Below are positions 18,658 through 29,800 of a stretch of 64,000 nucleotides of DNA, in pieces. The notes below the pieces were generated by a model that saw only the letters and a program-made list of their open reading frames with translations, was not told the DNA's origin and did not search any database. The stretch comes from Actinomadura litoris. Lineage in GTDB: Bacteria > Actinomycetota > Actinomycetes > Streptosporangiales > Streptosporangiaceae. The first letter of the stretch is position 1, and each line of letters starts with the position of its first letter. The translations under genes and the position numbers were made by a program. The stretch is from positions 682,001-746,000 of the forward strand of contig NZ_WOFH01000002.1 of assembly GCF_009733595.1 (NCBI RefSeq). The letters run 5' to 3'.

Positions 18658-21600
18658 ATGGACGTCTTCGGCGTGCACGAGCGGCTGATCGAGGACTACT
18701 CGGCCTTCACCGCCTCGCTCGTCCAGGTGCGCGACACTAAGATCGCCGAGCATCTGGACCACGAGAACGGTGACAAGGTCCGCTGGCCGGATCCCTGGCT
18801 CTCCCTCAACCCCAACTTCGAGCCCGCCGGAACCGTGACCGAGCTGGTCCGGCGCGACGTCCTGCACCCTTACTGCGACCGCTTCTTCCGGGCGAAGAAG
18901 AGCGCGGACGACGAGGGAGCGCGGTCGCTCACCCTCCACGAGCACCAGCGGCAGGCCATCGACGCGGCGCGGACGGGCGAGAGTTATGTGCTCACGACCG
19001 GGACGGGGTCCGGCAAGAGCCTCACCTACATCGTCCCGATCGTCGACTCGATCCTGCGCGACCCCGCGCCCGGACGGATCAAGGCGATCGTCGTCTACCC
19101 GATGAACGCCCTGGCCAACAGCCAGCTCCACGAGCTGGAGAAGTACCTGACCTGGGGGATGGCGGCCGACGACCGGCCGGTGACGTTCGCCCGGTACACC
19201 GGTCAGGAGGGCGAGGAGGAGCGCGACCGCATCCTGCGCCGCAAGCCGGACATCCTGCTGACCAACTACGTGATGCTGGAGTACCTCCTCACCCGTCCGG
19301 CCGAGCGCCTGCAACTGATCGGCGCCGCACAGGGCCTGCGGTTCCTCGTCCTGGACGAACTGCACACCTACCGGGGGCGCCAGGGCTCGGACGTCGCGAT
19401 GCTCGTCCGGCGGCTGCGGGACGCCTGTGACGCCCCCGCGCTCCAGTGCGTCGGTACGTCGGCCACGATGGCCACCAGTGCCACGTTCGCCCAGGCGCAG
19501 GAGAAGGTCGCCGGTGTGGCGACCAGGCTGTTCGGCACGCCGGTGAGGCCGGACCGGGTGATCGGTGAGACGCTCCGCCGAGCCACCGAGGTCGAGGAGC
19601 CGGGCGCGGACGACCTTCGCGGCGGCATCGCCGCGGTGCTCGAAGGTGCCGAACGCGACTATGCCGCGCTCGCGCGGGACCCGCTCGCCGGATGGATCGA
19701 GACGACCTTCGGCCTCACGACCGAGGCGCCGACGAACCGGCTCGTCCGGCAACGGCCGCGAAAGCTGCCGGACGCGGCGGAGGAACTCGCGCGGACCACC
19801 GGGGAGCCGCGGGACCGGTGCGCGCGGGCCATCGAGGAGGCGCTCCGCCAGGGCTCACGGGCCCGGCATCCGGTGACGGGCTGGCCGCTGTTCGCGTTCC
19901 GCCTCCACCAGTTCCTCTCCAAGGGCGACACGGTCTACGTCAGCCTGGAGCCGGAGAACGAGCGACACATCACCAGCCAGTATCAGGTGAGCGTCCCCGG
20001 GCAGCGGGAGAAGGCGCTGCTGCCGTTGGCGTTCTGCCGCGAGTGCGGGCAGGAGTACCTCGTCGTCGCCCGCACCCGGAGGTCGGACGGCGTGTTCTAC
20101 ACGCCCCGCCAGGACCAGGACGCCGCCGGCGGCGACGCGGCGAACGGCTACCTGTACCTCAGCGCCGACGAGCCGTGGCCGGTCCAGGATCCGATCGGCG
20201 CCGGTCGCCTGCCCGACTCCTGGTACGACACCGACGAGAGCGGCGCCCCCTACGTCCTGCCGGCGCTTCGCGATCACCTGCCGCGCGAGGTGTGGCTGGG
20301 CGTGGACGGCGCGGAGCGGCCCGAGGGCGACGGCGTCCGAGCCGCCTACTTCTCCACGCCTTTCCGCTTCTGCCTGCGCTGCCGGGTCTCCTACACCCAG
20401 ACCCGCGGGAAGGACTTCGCCAAGCTCGCCTCCTACGCGGCGGAGGGCCGCAGTTCCGCCGTCTCGGTGATCAGTTCCAGCATCGTGCGCAGCCTGCGCA
20501 CGCAGGAAGGGCTGAGCGACGAGGCGAAGAAGCTCCTCACGTTCGTCGACAACCGGCAGGACGCCAGCCTCCAGGCGGGGTTCCTCAACGACTTCGTGCA
20601 GGTCACCCAGGTGCGCGGGGCCTTGTTCCGGGCCGCGCTCGCGGCCGGCGAGCGAGGGCTTACCCATGAGGGCGTCGCGCAGGCCGTGGAGGACGCGCTG
20701 GGCCTCGCCATGGAGGACTTCGCGCAGAACCCGGGGGCGAAGTTCAGCCAGAAGGAGAACATCAGGCGCGCCCTGCGGCTGGTGCTGTCGTACCGCCTCT
20801 ACGCGGACCTGGAACGCGGCTGGCGGGTCACGATGCCGAACCTGGAGCAGACCGGCCTGATCCGTTTCGGCTACCTCGACCTGGAGGAGATCGCCGCCGA
20901 CGAGGAGAGCTGGCGGGACGCCCACCACGTTCTCCGCGACGACGATCCGACCCACCGGGCGGCGCTGATACAGATCGTCCTGGACGAGATGCGGCGAGCC
21001 CTCGCCGTGGACATCGACGTCCTCACCCAGCAAGGCCAGGAGCGGATCGAAGGGCTGTCGGACCAGCTTCTCAAGGGCACCTGGGCGCTGCCGCACGGTG
21101 AGCCGATGGTCAGGGCGCGGACGGTGTTCGCGGTCCCGTCCGGGCGCGGGGGCAGTCGCGGCAGCGTCCACTTCACCGGCCGGAGCGCCGTCGGGCGCTA
21201 CCTGCGCAGGCCGAAGGAGTTCCCCCACCTGTCGGACACGTTGTCCGTCGCTGACGCCCAGGAGATCATCGCCAGCCTGCTCAAGGTCCTGGAGGACTGC
21301 GGGCTGCTCACCGTCGAGACCGAGACCCGCGAGGGCGTGCGCGGCTACCGGCTCAAGGCGTCGGCGCTGGTCTGGCGCGCGGGCGACGGCATGTCGGGTG
21401 CCGCCGACCCGCTCCGCAAGGTCGTCGATCCCGAGGTCGGCGTCCGCGTCAACCGGTTCTTCCGCGACCTCTACCAGGAGACGGCGGGTCGCCTCACCGG
21501 GCTGGAGGCGCGCGAGCACACGGCCCAGGTCCGCAACGAGGACAGGATGCAACGGGAGCTGGACTTCCGCGAAGGAAGGCTGCCGCTCCTGTACTGCTCG

Positions 21601-23850
21601 CCCACGATGGAGCTGGGCGTCGACATCGCGACGCTCAACGCCGTCGGGATGCGCAACGTCCCGCCCACCCCGGCGAACTACGCCCAGCGGTCGGGGCGTG
21701 CCGGACGCAGCGGCCAGCCCGCCCTCGTCACGACCTACTGCTCCACGGGACGCGCGCACGACCAGTACTACTTCCGCCGCTCCGACCTGATGGTGGCGGG
21801 CAGCGTCGAACCACCCCGGCTCGACCTGACCAACGAGGACCTTCTCCGCTCGCACGTCCACGCCATCTGGCTGGCGGAGACGGGTGTGTCCCTGCATTCC
21901 CGGATGGCGGACGTCCTGGACATCTCAGGCGAGGAGCCCTCCCTGGACATCCACCCGCATCTGCTCGACCAGTTCGCCGACGAGACCGCCCGCCGCCGCG
22001 CGACCGCCCGGGCGGGCCGTGTGCTCGCCGACCTCGCCGCTCCGGGCAGCATCGAGGGCACAACCTGGTGGTACGAGGACTGGGTGCGCGACGTCGTCCG
22101 CGGGGCGGCCCGCAGGTTCGATGACGCCTGCGAACGCTGGCGCCAGCTCTACCGCGCGGCCCTGGCCGAGCAGCGCGAGCAGAACCGGCGGGTCCTGGAC
22201 CACTCGACCGAGTCCAGAGCGCGGACGCAGGCGCAGCGGCGGCGCATGGACGCCGAGAACCAGATCAAGCTGCTGAAGAACGAGGACAGCGAACAGCAGT
22301 TCAGCGACTTCTACACCTACCGCTACTTCGCGTCCGAGGGGTTCCTGCCCGGCTACTCCTTCCCCCGCCTTCCCCTGGCGGCCTACATCCCGGGAGAGCG
22401 CAGGCGCGGCGCCTACATCCAGCGGCCCAGGTTCATCGCGGTCGGCGAGTTCGGGCCGGGCGCGCTGATCTACCACGAGGGCGCCCGCTACCAGGTCAGC
22501 AGCGTCCAGGTTCCGGCGGGCGCCGAGGCGGGCGAGGTCGCCACCACCGAGGCCCGCATCTGCGGGTCGTGCGGGTACTGGCACTCGCGGCAGGCGGGCG
22601 TCGACCGGTGCGAGGAGTGCGACGCCGAGCTCGGCGGCGCGCTGTCCGGGATGATGCACCTCCAGACCGTGCACACCGTCCGGCGCCAGCGCATCTCCTC
22701 CGACGAGGAGGAGCGGCGCCGCGCGGGCTTCGAGTTGCAGACCGTGTACCGGTTCAGCACACACGGCACCCGCCCGGGCCGGCTGCACGCGGAGGTCGAG
22801 GGGCGGGACGGCGCCCGGATCGCCGACCTCGTGTACGGGGACGCCGCCGCGATCCGCGTCATCAACCGGGGCCGGCGGCGGCGCAGGGACGCGAGCGACG
22901 TCGGCTTCTGGCTCGACCCGATCCGCGGCCGCTGGCTCAGCGAGACGTCCGCGGCCGGCCTCATGCCCGAGGACGAGGGCCTCCGCCCGCTCAAGGACGC
23001 CGCCCGCGCGGTGAAGGTGGTCCCGTTCGTCGAGGACCACAAGAACATCTGCGTGATCAGGCTCGGCCGCCGGGTCTCCGAGACCGAGGCGGTCACCCTG
23101 CGCTACGCGCTGGAGCGCGGCATGGAGGCCCACTTCCAACTGGAGGACTCCGAGCTCACCAGCGAAGGGCTGCCGGACGCCGACGACCGCGGCCGGATGC
23201 TGTTCGTCGAGAGCGCCGAGGGCGGCGCCGGCGCCCTGCGCCGCCTCCACGACGAGGGGGAGGCGCTCGCCGAGATCGCCAGGACGGCGCTGCGGATCAT
23301 CCATGTCGACCCTGGCACCCTGGAGGACCTCGGCTCCGCGCCCGGCGCCCGCGAGCGCTGCGAACGCGGTTGCTACGACTGCCTGCTGTCCTACACCAAC
23401 CAGGTCTTCCACCAGCGGATCGACCGGCACTCCGTCATCGACCTCCTGGCCGAGCTGGCCGGGGCCTGGACGGGTGCGCGCGCCGACCAGCGGGGCACCG
23501 TCGAGGAACACGCGACCGGCCTCGCCGACGCCTCCGGCAGCGAGTTGGAGCGCCGATTCGTCACGTTCCTCAAGCAAAGGGACTATCGTCTGCCGGACGA
23601 GGCCCAGACGCTCGTCGCCGACGCCCTGGCCCGCCCCGACTTCGTGTACCGCCTGCCCGCGGGCCCCGTCGCGGTTTTCGTCGACGGTCCGCACCACGGG
23701 TACTCGCAGGTGTGGGAGCGCGACGTCCAAGCGGAAGGACGGCTGCTGGACCTCGGCTGGCTGGTGGTCCGGTTCAGTTATGACGGGGAGTGGGACGAGA
23801 TCGTGAGCGGGTACCCGAGCGTCTTCGGCACTGGACGGGGCGACGCCTGA
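18658..23850 (+). CDS. Giant DUF1998 (COG1205/DruE- or DrmA+B-like) SF2 helicase with C-terminal Vsr/DUF559-like nuclease
   Basis: 1,730 residues from ATG 18658, which has AGGGGAGGG just upstream; in-frame GTG/ATG codons back to 18493 lack a ribosome site. SF2 motifs: TTGTGSGKS (113-121), DELH, SAT, and the C-terminal pair ELGVDI and QRSGRAGR. Cysteine pairs CREC (about 459) and CLRC (about 571) form a likely zinc ribbon inserted in the helicase. A second cluster lies at about 1302-1321, and the DUF1998 signature C1568-x3-C1572-x2-C1575 follows. The last 100 residues read PDFVY (D1661), then VFVDG, RD and GWLVVRF, the pattern of DUF559/Vsr-like nucleases. MrfA/YprA, DISARM DrmA/DrmB and Druantia DruE share the helicase-DUF1998 core. 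The stop overlaps the next start (TGATG), so it heads a three-gene operon. Probably the restriction motor-nuclease. Confidence 0.87.
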   Translation: MDVFGVHERLIEDYSAFTASLVQVRDTKIAEHLDHENGDKVRWPDPWLSLNPNFEPAGTVTELVRRDVLHPYCDRFFRAKKSADDEGARSLTLHEHQRQAIDAARTGESYVLTTGTGSGKSLTYIVPIVDSILRDPAPGRIKAIVVYPMNALANSQLHELEKYLTWGMAADDRPVTFARYTGQEGEEERDRILRRKPDILLTNYVMLEYLLTRPAERLQLIGAAQGLRFLVLDELHTYRGRQGSDVAMLVRRLRDACDAPALQCVGTSATMATSATFAQAQEKVAGVATRLFGTPVRPDRVIGETLRRATEVEEPGADDLRGGIAAVLEGAERDYAALARDPLAGWIETTFGLTTEAPTNRLVRQRPRKLPDAAEELARTTGEPRDRCARAIEEALRQGSRARHPVTGWPLFAFRLHQFLSKGDTVYVSLEPENERHITSQYQVSVPGQREKALLPLAFCRECGQEYLVVARTRRSDGVFYTPRQDQDAAGGDAANGYLYLSADEPWPVQDPIGAGRLPDSWYDTDESGAPYVLPALRDHLPREVWLGVDGAERPEGDGVRAAYFSTPFRFCLRCRVSYTQTRGKDFAKLASYAAEGRSSAVSVISSSIVRSLRTQEGLSDEAKKLLTFVDNRQDASLQAGFLNDFVQVTQVRGALFRAALAAGERGLTHEGVAQAVEDALGLAMEDFAQNPGAKFSQKENIRRALRLVLSYRLYADLERGWRVTMPNLEQTGLIRFGYLDLEEIAADEESWRDAHHVLRDDDPTHRAALIQIVLDEMRRALAVDIDVLTQQGQERIEGLSDQLLKGTWALPHGEPMVRARTVFAVPSGRGGSRGSVHFTGRSAVGRYLRRPKEFPHLSDTLSVADAQEIIASLLKVLEDCGLLTVETETREGVRGYRLKASALVWRAGDGMSGAADPLRKVVDPEVGVRVNRFFRDLYQETAGRLTGLEAREHTAQVRNEDRMQRELDFREGRLPLLYCSPTMELGVDIATLNAVGMRNVPPTPANYAQRSGRAGRSGQPALVTTYCSTGRAHDQYYFRRSDLMVAGSVEPPRLDLTNEDLLRSHVHAIWLAETGVSLHSRMADVLDISGEEPSLDIHPHLLDQFADETARRRATARAGRVLADLAAPGSIEGTTWWYEDWVRDVVRGAARRFDDACERWRQLYRAALAEQREQNRRVLDHSTESRARTQAQRRRMDAENQIKLLKNEDSEQQFSDFYTYRYFASEGFLPGYSFPRLPLAAYIPGERRRGAYIQRPRFIAVGEFGPGALIYHEGARYQVSSVQVPAGAEAGEVATTEARICGSCGYWHSRQAGVDRCEECDAELGGALSGMMHLQTVHTVRRQRISSDEEERRRAGFELQTVYRFSTHGTRPGRLHAEVEGRDGARIADLVYGDAAAIRVINRGRRRRRDASDVGFWLDPIRGRWLSETSAAGLMPEDEGLRPLKDAARAVKVVPFVEDHKNICVIRLGRRVSETEAVTLRYALERGMEAHFQLEDSELTSEGLPDADDRGRMLFVESAEGGAGALRRLHDEGEALAEIARTALRIIHVDPGTLEDLGSAPGARERCERGCYDCLLSYTNQVFHQRIDRHSVIDLLAELAGAWTGARADQRGTVEEHATGLADASGSELERRFVTFLKQRDYRLPDEAQTLVADALARPDFVYRLPAGPVAVFVDGPHHGYSQVWERDVQAEGRLLDLGWLVVRFSYDGEWDEIVSGYPSVFGTGRGDA

Positions 23851-26813
23851 TGGCGGCTCCCGCGGGCATCGCCGCGCCCGTGTACTCGCCGGGTTCCCTC
23901 GTCGCCGCGCGCGGCCGGGAGTGGGTCGTCCTGCCCGAGTCCACGGACGGCTTCATCGTCGCGCGCCCCCTCAACGGCGATCGGGAGTTCACCACCGGCC
24001 TGTTCACCGACGAGGTCGAGCCCGCGAGCTTCCCCCGCCCGTCCGCCGACCCGGGCGAGGTCGGCGACAGCGTCGCGGCCGGCCTGCTGCGCACCGCGAT
24101 GCGGATCGGGTTCACCTCCGCTGCCGGGCCGTTCCGCTCGCTCGCCGCGATCGCCGTGGAACCCCGGCAGTACCAGCTTCTCCCGCTGTTGCTCGCCCTG
24201 CGCATGGACACCGTCCGGCTGCTCATCGCCGACGACGTCGGCATCGGCAAGACCATCGAGGCGGCGCTGATCGCCAAGGAGCTGATCGAGCAGGGCGAGG
24301 CGGACCGGCTGACCGTGCTGTGCTCGCCCGCGCTCGCCGAGCAGTGGCAGGCCGAGCTGCGCGACAAGTTCGCCATCGACGCCGTTCTCGTCCTGCCCTC
24401 CACGGTGACCAGGCTCCAGCGCGACCTGCGCTCGGACGAGTCGCTCTTCGAACGCCACCCCTACACGGTCGTCTCCACCGACTTCATCAAGGGCGACCAG
24501 CGCCGCGCCCAGTTCCTCCGCGCCTGCCCCGATCTGGTCATCGTGGACGAGGCGCACACCTGCGTCCCGGCGGGCGGCGCCGCGACGACGCTCCGGCAGC
24601 GCCGCTACGACCTGCTCAAAGAGATCGCCGAGGATGCCGACCGGCACCTGATCCTGGTGACCGCCACCCCGCACAGCGGCAAGGAGGAGGCGTTCCGCGA
24701 CCTCATCGGCCTGCTCGACCCGGCGCTCGCCACCGTCGACCTGGAGACCGAGAAGGGCCGCGACCGCCTCGCCCGCCACTACGTCCAGCGGCGCCGCCGC
24801 GACATTCGCCGCTACCTGGACGAGGAGACCCGTTTCCCCAAGGACCGGATGCTCCTTCCCGTCCCATACGAGCAGAGCGAAGGCCAATCCGAGCTGATGC
24901 ACAAGGTCCTCTCCTACGCCCGGGAGACCGTTCGCGACCCGGTCACCAGGGAGGTCCGGCGGCAGGTGCGCTGGTGGTCGGTGCTCGCGCTGCTGCGCTC
25001 GGTGGCGTCCTCGCCCCGCGCCGCCGCCGCGACGCTCACCGCCCGGTCCGCGGCCGACGCCGCCGAGACCGTCCCCGAAGCGGACGAGCTCGGCGCGCGG
25101 GGCGTCCTCGACATGATCGAGGACGAGGCGCTCGAAGGCGTCGACGTCGCGCCCGGCGCCGACCACGAGGAACTGTCCGCGCGGGCCCGCGCCCGCATGC
25201 GCGCCATGGCGGCCGAGGCCCGCGCGCTGGAGGGCGCGGAGCACGACGCGAAGCTCCGCAAGCTGATCGACGAGGTCAAGGCGCTGCTCATCGAGGGCTA
25301 CGACCCGATCGTGTTCTGCAAGTACATCCCCACCGCCGAGTACGTCGCCGAACACCTCGGCAAGGCCCTCGGACGCAAGGCCGGCGTGGAGGCGGTGACG
25401 GGCACGCTCCCACCCGCCGAGCGCATCGACCGCATCGAAGAACTCACCCGGCGGTCGAAGCGCCGCGTCCTCGTCGCCACCGACTGCCTCTCCGAGGGCG
25501 TCAACCTCCAAGAGCACTTCAACGCCGTCGTCCACTACGACCTTGCGTGGAACCCGACCCGGCACGAGCAGCGGGAAGGCCGCGTCGACCGGTTCGGGCA
25601 GCGCAGCACGAAGGTCCGCGCCATCACCCTGTTCGGCACCGACAACGGCATCGACGGCGTCGTCCTGCACGTCCTGCTCCTCAAGCACGCCACGATCGCG
25701 AAGCAGACCGGCGTCGCCGTGCCCGTTCCCGAGCGCAGCGAGACCGTCGTCAAGGCCCTCGTCGAGGGCCTCCTTCTACACAGCAAGGACCCCGACCAGC
25801 TCGCCCTCGACTTCGAGGACGACCCGGCCACCAAGAAGCTCCACCGTTCCTGGGAGAGCGCCGCCGCCCGCGAATCGAAGGTGCTCACCAAGTACGCGCA
25901 CTCCGGGGTCAAGGAGCTGGACGAGGTGCGGCGCGAGGCCGCCGAGGCCCGCACCGCGGTCGGCCGCCACACCGACGTGGCCCGGTTCGTCCGCGAGTCG
26001 CTGTCGGCGATGGGCGGCGCCGTCCAGGTCGGCGAGCAGGGGTTCAGCGTCCAGACACAGGGCCTCCCGATCGGTGTCCGGCACGCCCTCGGTCTCATCG
26101 GCGCCGCCGAGGACGAGTCGAAGCCGCCACTCCTGGAGTTCCTGAACGACGTGCCCGCGCCCACCGGCAAACACGCCCTCGTCCGCACGGACCCGTCGGT
26201 CGTGGCACTCGCCCGCCATGTCGTCGACGCCGCCCTCGATCCCGAGCTGCCGGATCGGGAACGGCCCGCCCGCAGCTGCGGCGCGATCCGCACCACGGCC
26301 GTCACGTCCCGGACGACCATGCTCCTCGTCCGCTACCGCTTCCACCTGACGCTGCCGAGACCGCCCCGGCCGGACGACCCACGGCCCGACCCGCGCACTC
26401 TTGTCGCTGAGGACGCCCAGATCCTCGCCTACAGATCGGTCCGCCCCCCCACCGGGGACACACCGGTCCCGGGGGACACGGGCGGTCGCGAATGGCTCAC
26501 CGACGACGAGGTCACCGCACTGCTCGGCGCGGGCCCGGACGCGAACGTGCTCCCCGAACTCGTCCAGCGGGCCGTCAAGACGTCCATCGACGAACTCGGC
26601 GACCCGCCCGCGCCCGGCGAACCCGCGCCGCCCGGCTCCGTCCAGGCGGAGTTGGACGCCCGCGCCGCCGGACTGGCGGACCGGCTGGAGGCCGCGCACC
26701 GGCGCGTCCGGTCGTCGGTCGGCGCGATCAAGCGCGGCTTGGACGTCCGGCCCCACGACCACGCCGACGTACTCGGCGTCTACGTCTACCTGCCCGCGGG
26801 AGGCGCCCGGTGA
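23850..26813 (+). CDS. SNF2-family DNA translocase (DISARM DrmD-like)
   Basis: 987 residues; the ATG at 23850 shares its A with the upstream TGA. SNF2 core: motif I DDVGIGKT (128-135), DEAH (233-236), [10 protein letters not shown], and the C-terminal lobe [11 protein letters not shown] followed by [12 protein letters not shown]. The degenerate D-D-V-G-I-G-K-T and the RapA/HepA-like C-lobe are typical of stand-alone prokaryotic SNF2 enzymes in restriction-like systems, including class 1 DISARM DrmD. The C-terminal 250 residues are helical and unassigned. Together with the DrmMI-like methylase immediately downstream (GTGA overlap), the pair repeats the drmD-drmMI order of class 1 DISARM, while the upstream gene replaces drmA-drmB. 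ATP-driven DNA translocation is the expected activity. Strong family call; system assignment is inference. Confidence 0.88.
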   Translation: MAAPAGIAAPVYSPGSLVAARGREWVVLPESTDGFIVARPLNGDREFTTGLFTDEVEPASFPRPSADPGEVGDSVAAGLLRTAMRIGFTSAAGPFRSLAAIAVEPRQYQLLPLLLALRMDTVRLLIADDVGIGKTIEAALIAKELIEQGEADRLTVLCSPALAEQWQAELRDKFAIDAVLVLPSTVTRLQRDLRSDESLFERHPYTVVSTDFIKGDQRRAQFLRACPDLVIVDEAHTCVPAGGAATTLRQRRYDLLKEIAEDADRHLILVTATPHSGKEEAFRDLIGLLDPALATVDLETEKGRDRLARHYVQRRRRDIRRYLDEETRFPKDRMLLPVPYEQSEGQSELMHKVLSYARETVRDPVTREVRRQVRWWSVLALLRSVASSPRAAAATLTARSAADAAETVPEADELGARGVLDMIEDEALEGVDVAPGADHEELSARARARMRAMAAEARALEGAEHDAKLRKLIDEVKALLIEGYDPIVFCKYIPTAEYVAEHLGKALGRKAGVEAVTGTLPPAERIDRIEELTRRSKRRVLVATDCLSEGVNLQEHFNAVVHYDLAWNPTRHEQREGRVDRFGQRSTKVRAITLFGTDNGIDGVVLHVLLLKHATIAKQTGVAVPVPERSETVVKALVEGLLLHSKDPDQLALDFEDDPATKKLHRSWESAAARESKVLTKYAHSGVKELDEVRREAAEARTAVGRHTDVARFVRESLSAMGGAVQVGEQGFSVQTQGLPIGVRHALGLIGAAEDESKPPLLEFLNDVPAPTGKHALVRTDPSVVALARHVVDAALDPELPDRERPARSCGAIRTTAVTSRTTMLLVRYRFHLTLPRPPRPDDPRPDPRTLVAEDAQILAYRSVRPPTGDTPVPGDTGGREWLTDDEVTALLGAGPDANVLPELVQRAVKTSIDELGDPPAPGEPAPPGSVQAELDARAAGLADRLEAAHRRVRSSVGAIKRGLDVRPHDHADVLGVYVYLPAGGAR

Positions 26814-29800
26814 GCGGCTCGCCCTACACCGCCGTCCACATCGAGGGCGGCCTGCTCTCCGCCGACCTGATCGAGCTGATCAGGTCCGGGACCAGGGAAC
26901 TGCCGGGCAACCGCCCCGAGGACTACCATCTCGCCGCCGGGGAGCGGATCGGCGAGGCGGCCAGCCGCAAATGGGACTACCTCAAGGGCGCCTACCGCGC
27001 CTTCCGCGAACGCCTGGACGCGCTTCCGCCGACCGACTCCGCCGTCACCGAGACCCGCGAGCGCTGGCTCCTCCGCCTCTTCGACGAACTCGGCTTCGGA
27101 CGCCTCGCCTATGTGCGCGGCGGCATCGCGGCCGGGGAGAAGACGTACCCGGTCTCCCACCAGTGGGGCGAGCACGTCGCCGTACACCTGCTCGGCTGGC
27201 ACACCGACCTCGACCGCCGGACGAAGGCCCATGGCCAGACCGGCCGTGCCCCGCAGTCGATGCTCCAGGAATTCCTCAACGTCAGCGACGCCCACCTTTG
27301 GGGCGTCCTGTCGAACGGGCGCGTCCTGCGCATCCTACGCGACTCGTCCGCACTCGTCGGCTCGGCATACGTGCAGTTCGACCTGGAAACCATTTTCGAC
27401 GGCGACCTGTACCCGGAGTTCGTCCAGCTTTTCGCCCTCCTGCACTCGTCCCGGTTCGAGCTTCTTCCGCGCGACGACGGCGGCGATCCCACGGTCGCCG
27501 ACTGCTGGCTCGAACGGTGGCGCGCCCACGGCATCGAAACCGGCAGCCGCGCCCGCGAGCAGTTGCGCCTGAATGTCGAACGCGCCCTGAACGAACTCGG
27601 CACCGGCTTCCTCGAGGTCAACCAGAAACTACGCGACGACCTGGCGAACGCTCGGCTGACCCGCCAGGACTACCGCCACGAACTGCTCCGCCTCGCCTAC
27701 CAGCTCATCTTCCTTTTCGTCGCCGAAGGCCGGAAGGCGCTCCTCGTCCAGGACCCGCCCGACGCCACACCTGAGCAGCGAGCCGAGCTTCAGGCCGCCC
27801 GCGACCGCTACACGGACTATTTCTCCGTCGAACGCCTCCGCCGTATCTCGTCCCGCCGCCGGGGCGACCGCCACAAGGACCTGTGGCGGACGCTCGTCGT
27901 GGTCCTCGACTCCCTCGGCACGGACGACGGCCATCCCAAGCTCGGCCTGCCCGCGCTCGGCGGCCTGTTCTTCCGCGCCGGAGACCCGCTCAATGACGCC
28001 GGTCTCGCGCCCGATCTGCTGCGCACCTGCGAACTCACCAACGAACGCCTCCTTTCCGCCATCCGGCTCCTCACCACCTTCAAGGACAAGAAGGGCAGCG
28101 CCCACCGCGTCGACTACCAGCACCTCGGCGCGGAAGAACTGGGAAGCGTCTACGAGTCGCTGCTCGAACTCGAACCCCAGATCGACAACGCCGAACCCCG
28201 CTTCTGGCTGGAGAACCTGCGCGGTAACCAGCGCAAGACCACCGGCTCGTACTACACGCCCACGGCCCTCATCGACGAACTCCTCAAGACGACCCTCGAC
28301 CCGATCATCGAGGAGTACGCCCAGTCGGGAAATCCTGACGACCTCCTGAAAATCACCGTCTGCGACCCGGCCTGCGGCTCCGGCCACTTCCTCGTCGCCG
28401 CCGCCCGCCGCATCGCCAGGAAGTACGCGATCATGTGGAGCGGCGACGACGAGCCGACGCCCGCCGCCGTCCGCGAGGCGATGCACAAGGTCGTCGAGCG
28501 GTGCGTCTACGGCGTGGACCTGAACCCGATGGCCGCCGAACTCGCCAAGTTCTCGCTCTGGCTCGAATCGCAGGAACCCGGTCGTCCCCTCGCCTTCCTC
28601 GACAGCCACATCAAGGTCGGCAACTCCCTCCTCGGCACGACCCCCAAGCTGCTGATCCAGGGAATCCCGGACGAGGCGTTCAAGCCCATCGGCGACGACG
28701 ACAAGAAAATCGCGAAGCGGTTCCGCACCGAAAACACCAAGGAACGCGATCGGCAACTCGCCCTTCAAGGTGATGGCCTTTTCGAACTGATTCGGCCCCC
28801 GGAGGACACCTCCGAACTGACACGCCAGGCCACCGCCCTCAACCGGATGCGCGTCGGCTCCATCGCCGACATTCGCGAACAGGCCCGCCGCTTCCGCGCC
28901 CTGCTCGACTCCCCGGACCTCGCCAACCGCAAGCGCCTCGCCGACGCCTGGTGCGCCGCGTTCGTTTTCCCCAAGCAGAAGAAGCCTCGCCCTATCACGT
29001 CAGCCACCCTTCAAATCATGGGCGGGGACGATGTGGCCAAGACGGACTTCGCCCAGGCCACGCCCACTGCGGAGATGGAAGACGAACTCGACAAGCTCAT
29101 CGAACAGTACGGCTTCTTCCACTGGCACCTGGAATTCCCGGAGATCTTCCTCGTCGGCAACGACTCCACCCCCGACGCCAACCACGACACGGGCTGGCAG
29201 GGCGGCTTCACCTGCGTCCTCGGCAACCCGCCGTGGGAACGTGTAAAGCTCCAGGAGCAGGAGTTCTTCGACTCCCGCAACGACAAGATCGCCAAAGCCC
29301 GCAACGCCGCCGCGCGTAAGAGGCTCATCGAGCAACTGAAGATGAGTGAGGAGCCAACAGATCGGGCTCTTTATGATGATTTTCAGGAGGAGTTGCGCAA
29401 GTCTGCGGGGTGGAGCCATCTACTCCGCTCGTCGGGTCTCTACCCGCTCACTGGACGCGGTGATGTTAACACCTATTCGGTATTTGCTGAAACGGCCCGA
29501 ACTATCGTCGGCCCACACGGCCGCAGCGGCCTCGTGCTGCCCACTGGAATTGCCACCGATGCCACCACGGCGCCATTCTTCAGCGAACTTGTTCAGAGTC
29601 AAGCACTAATTCATGTTCTTGGCTTTCGCAACAATCGCGGACTTTTTCAAGGAGTTGGACATGGAGATGTGCGCTTCTGTCTGATTGCGTTTGGCGGGCG
29701 CAAGGTCACGGTCGAATACTTTATGCTGGCTTTTGACTTGGGGCTGCCCTCGGAACTCAAGGACATGGGCAGGACCTATCGGTTGACCAAACGTGATGTT

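Noticed and set aside
21925-23730. 601-codon minus-strand frame
   Set aside because: Antisense to the DUF1998 helicase; composition and lack of motifs indicate a shadow.
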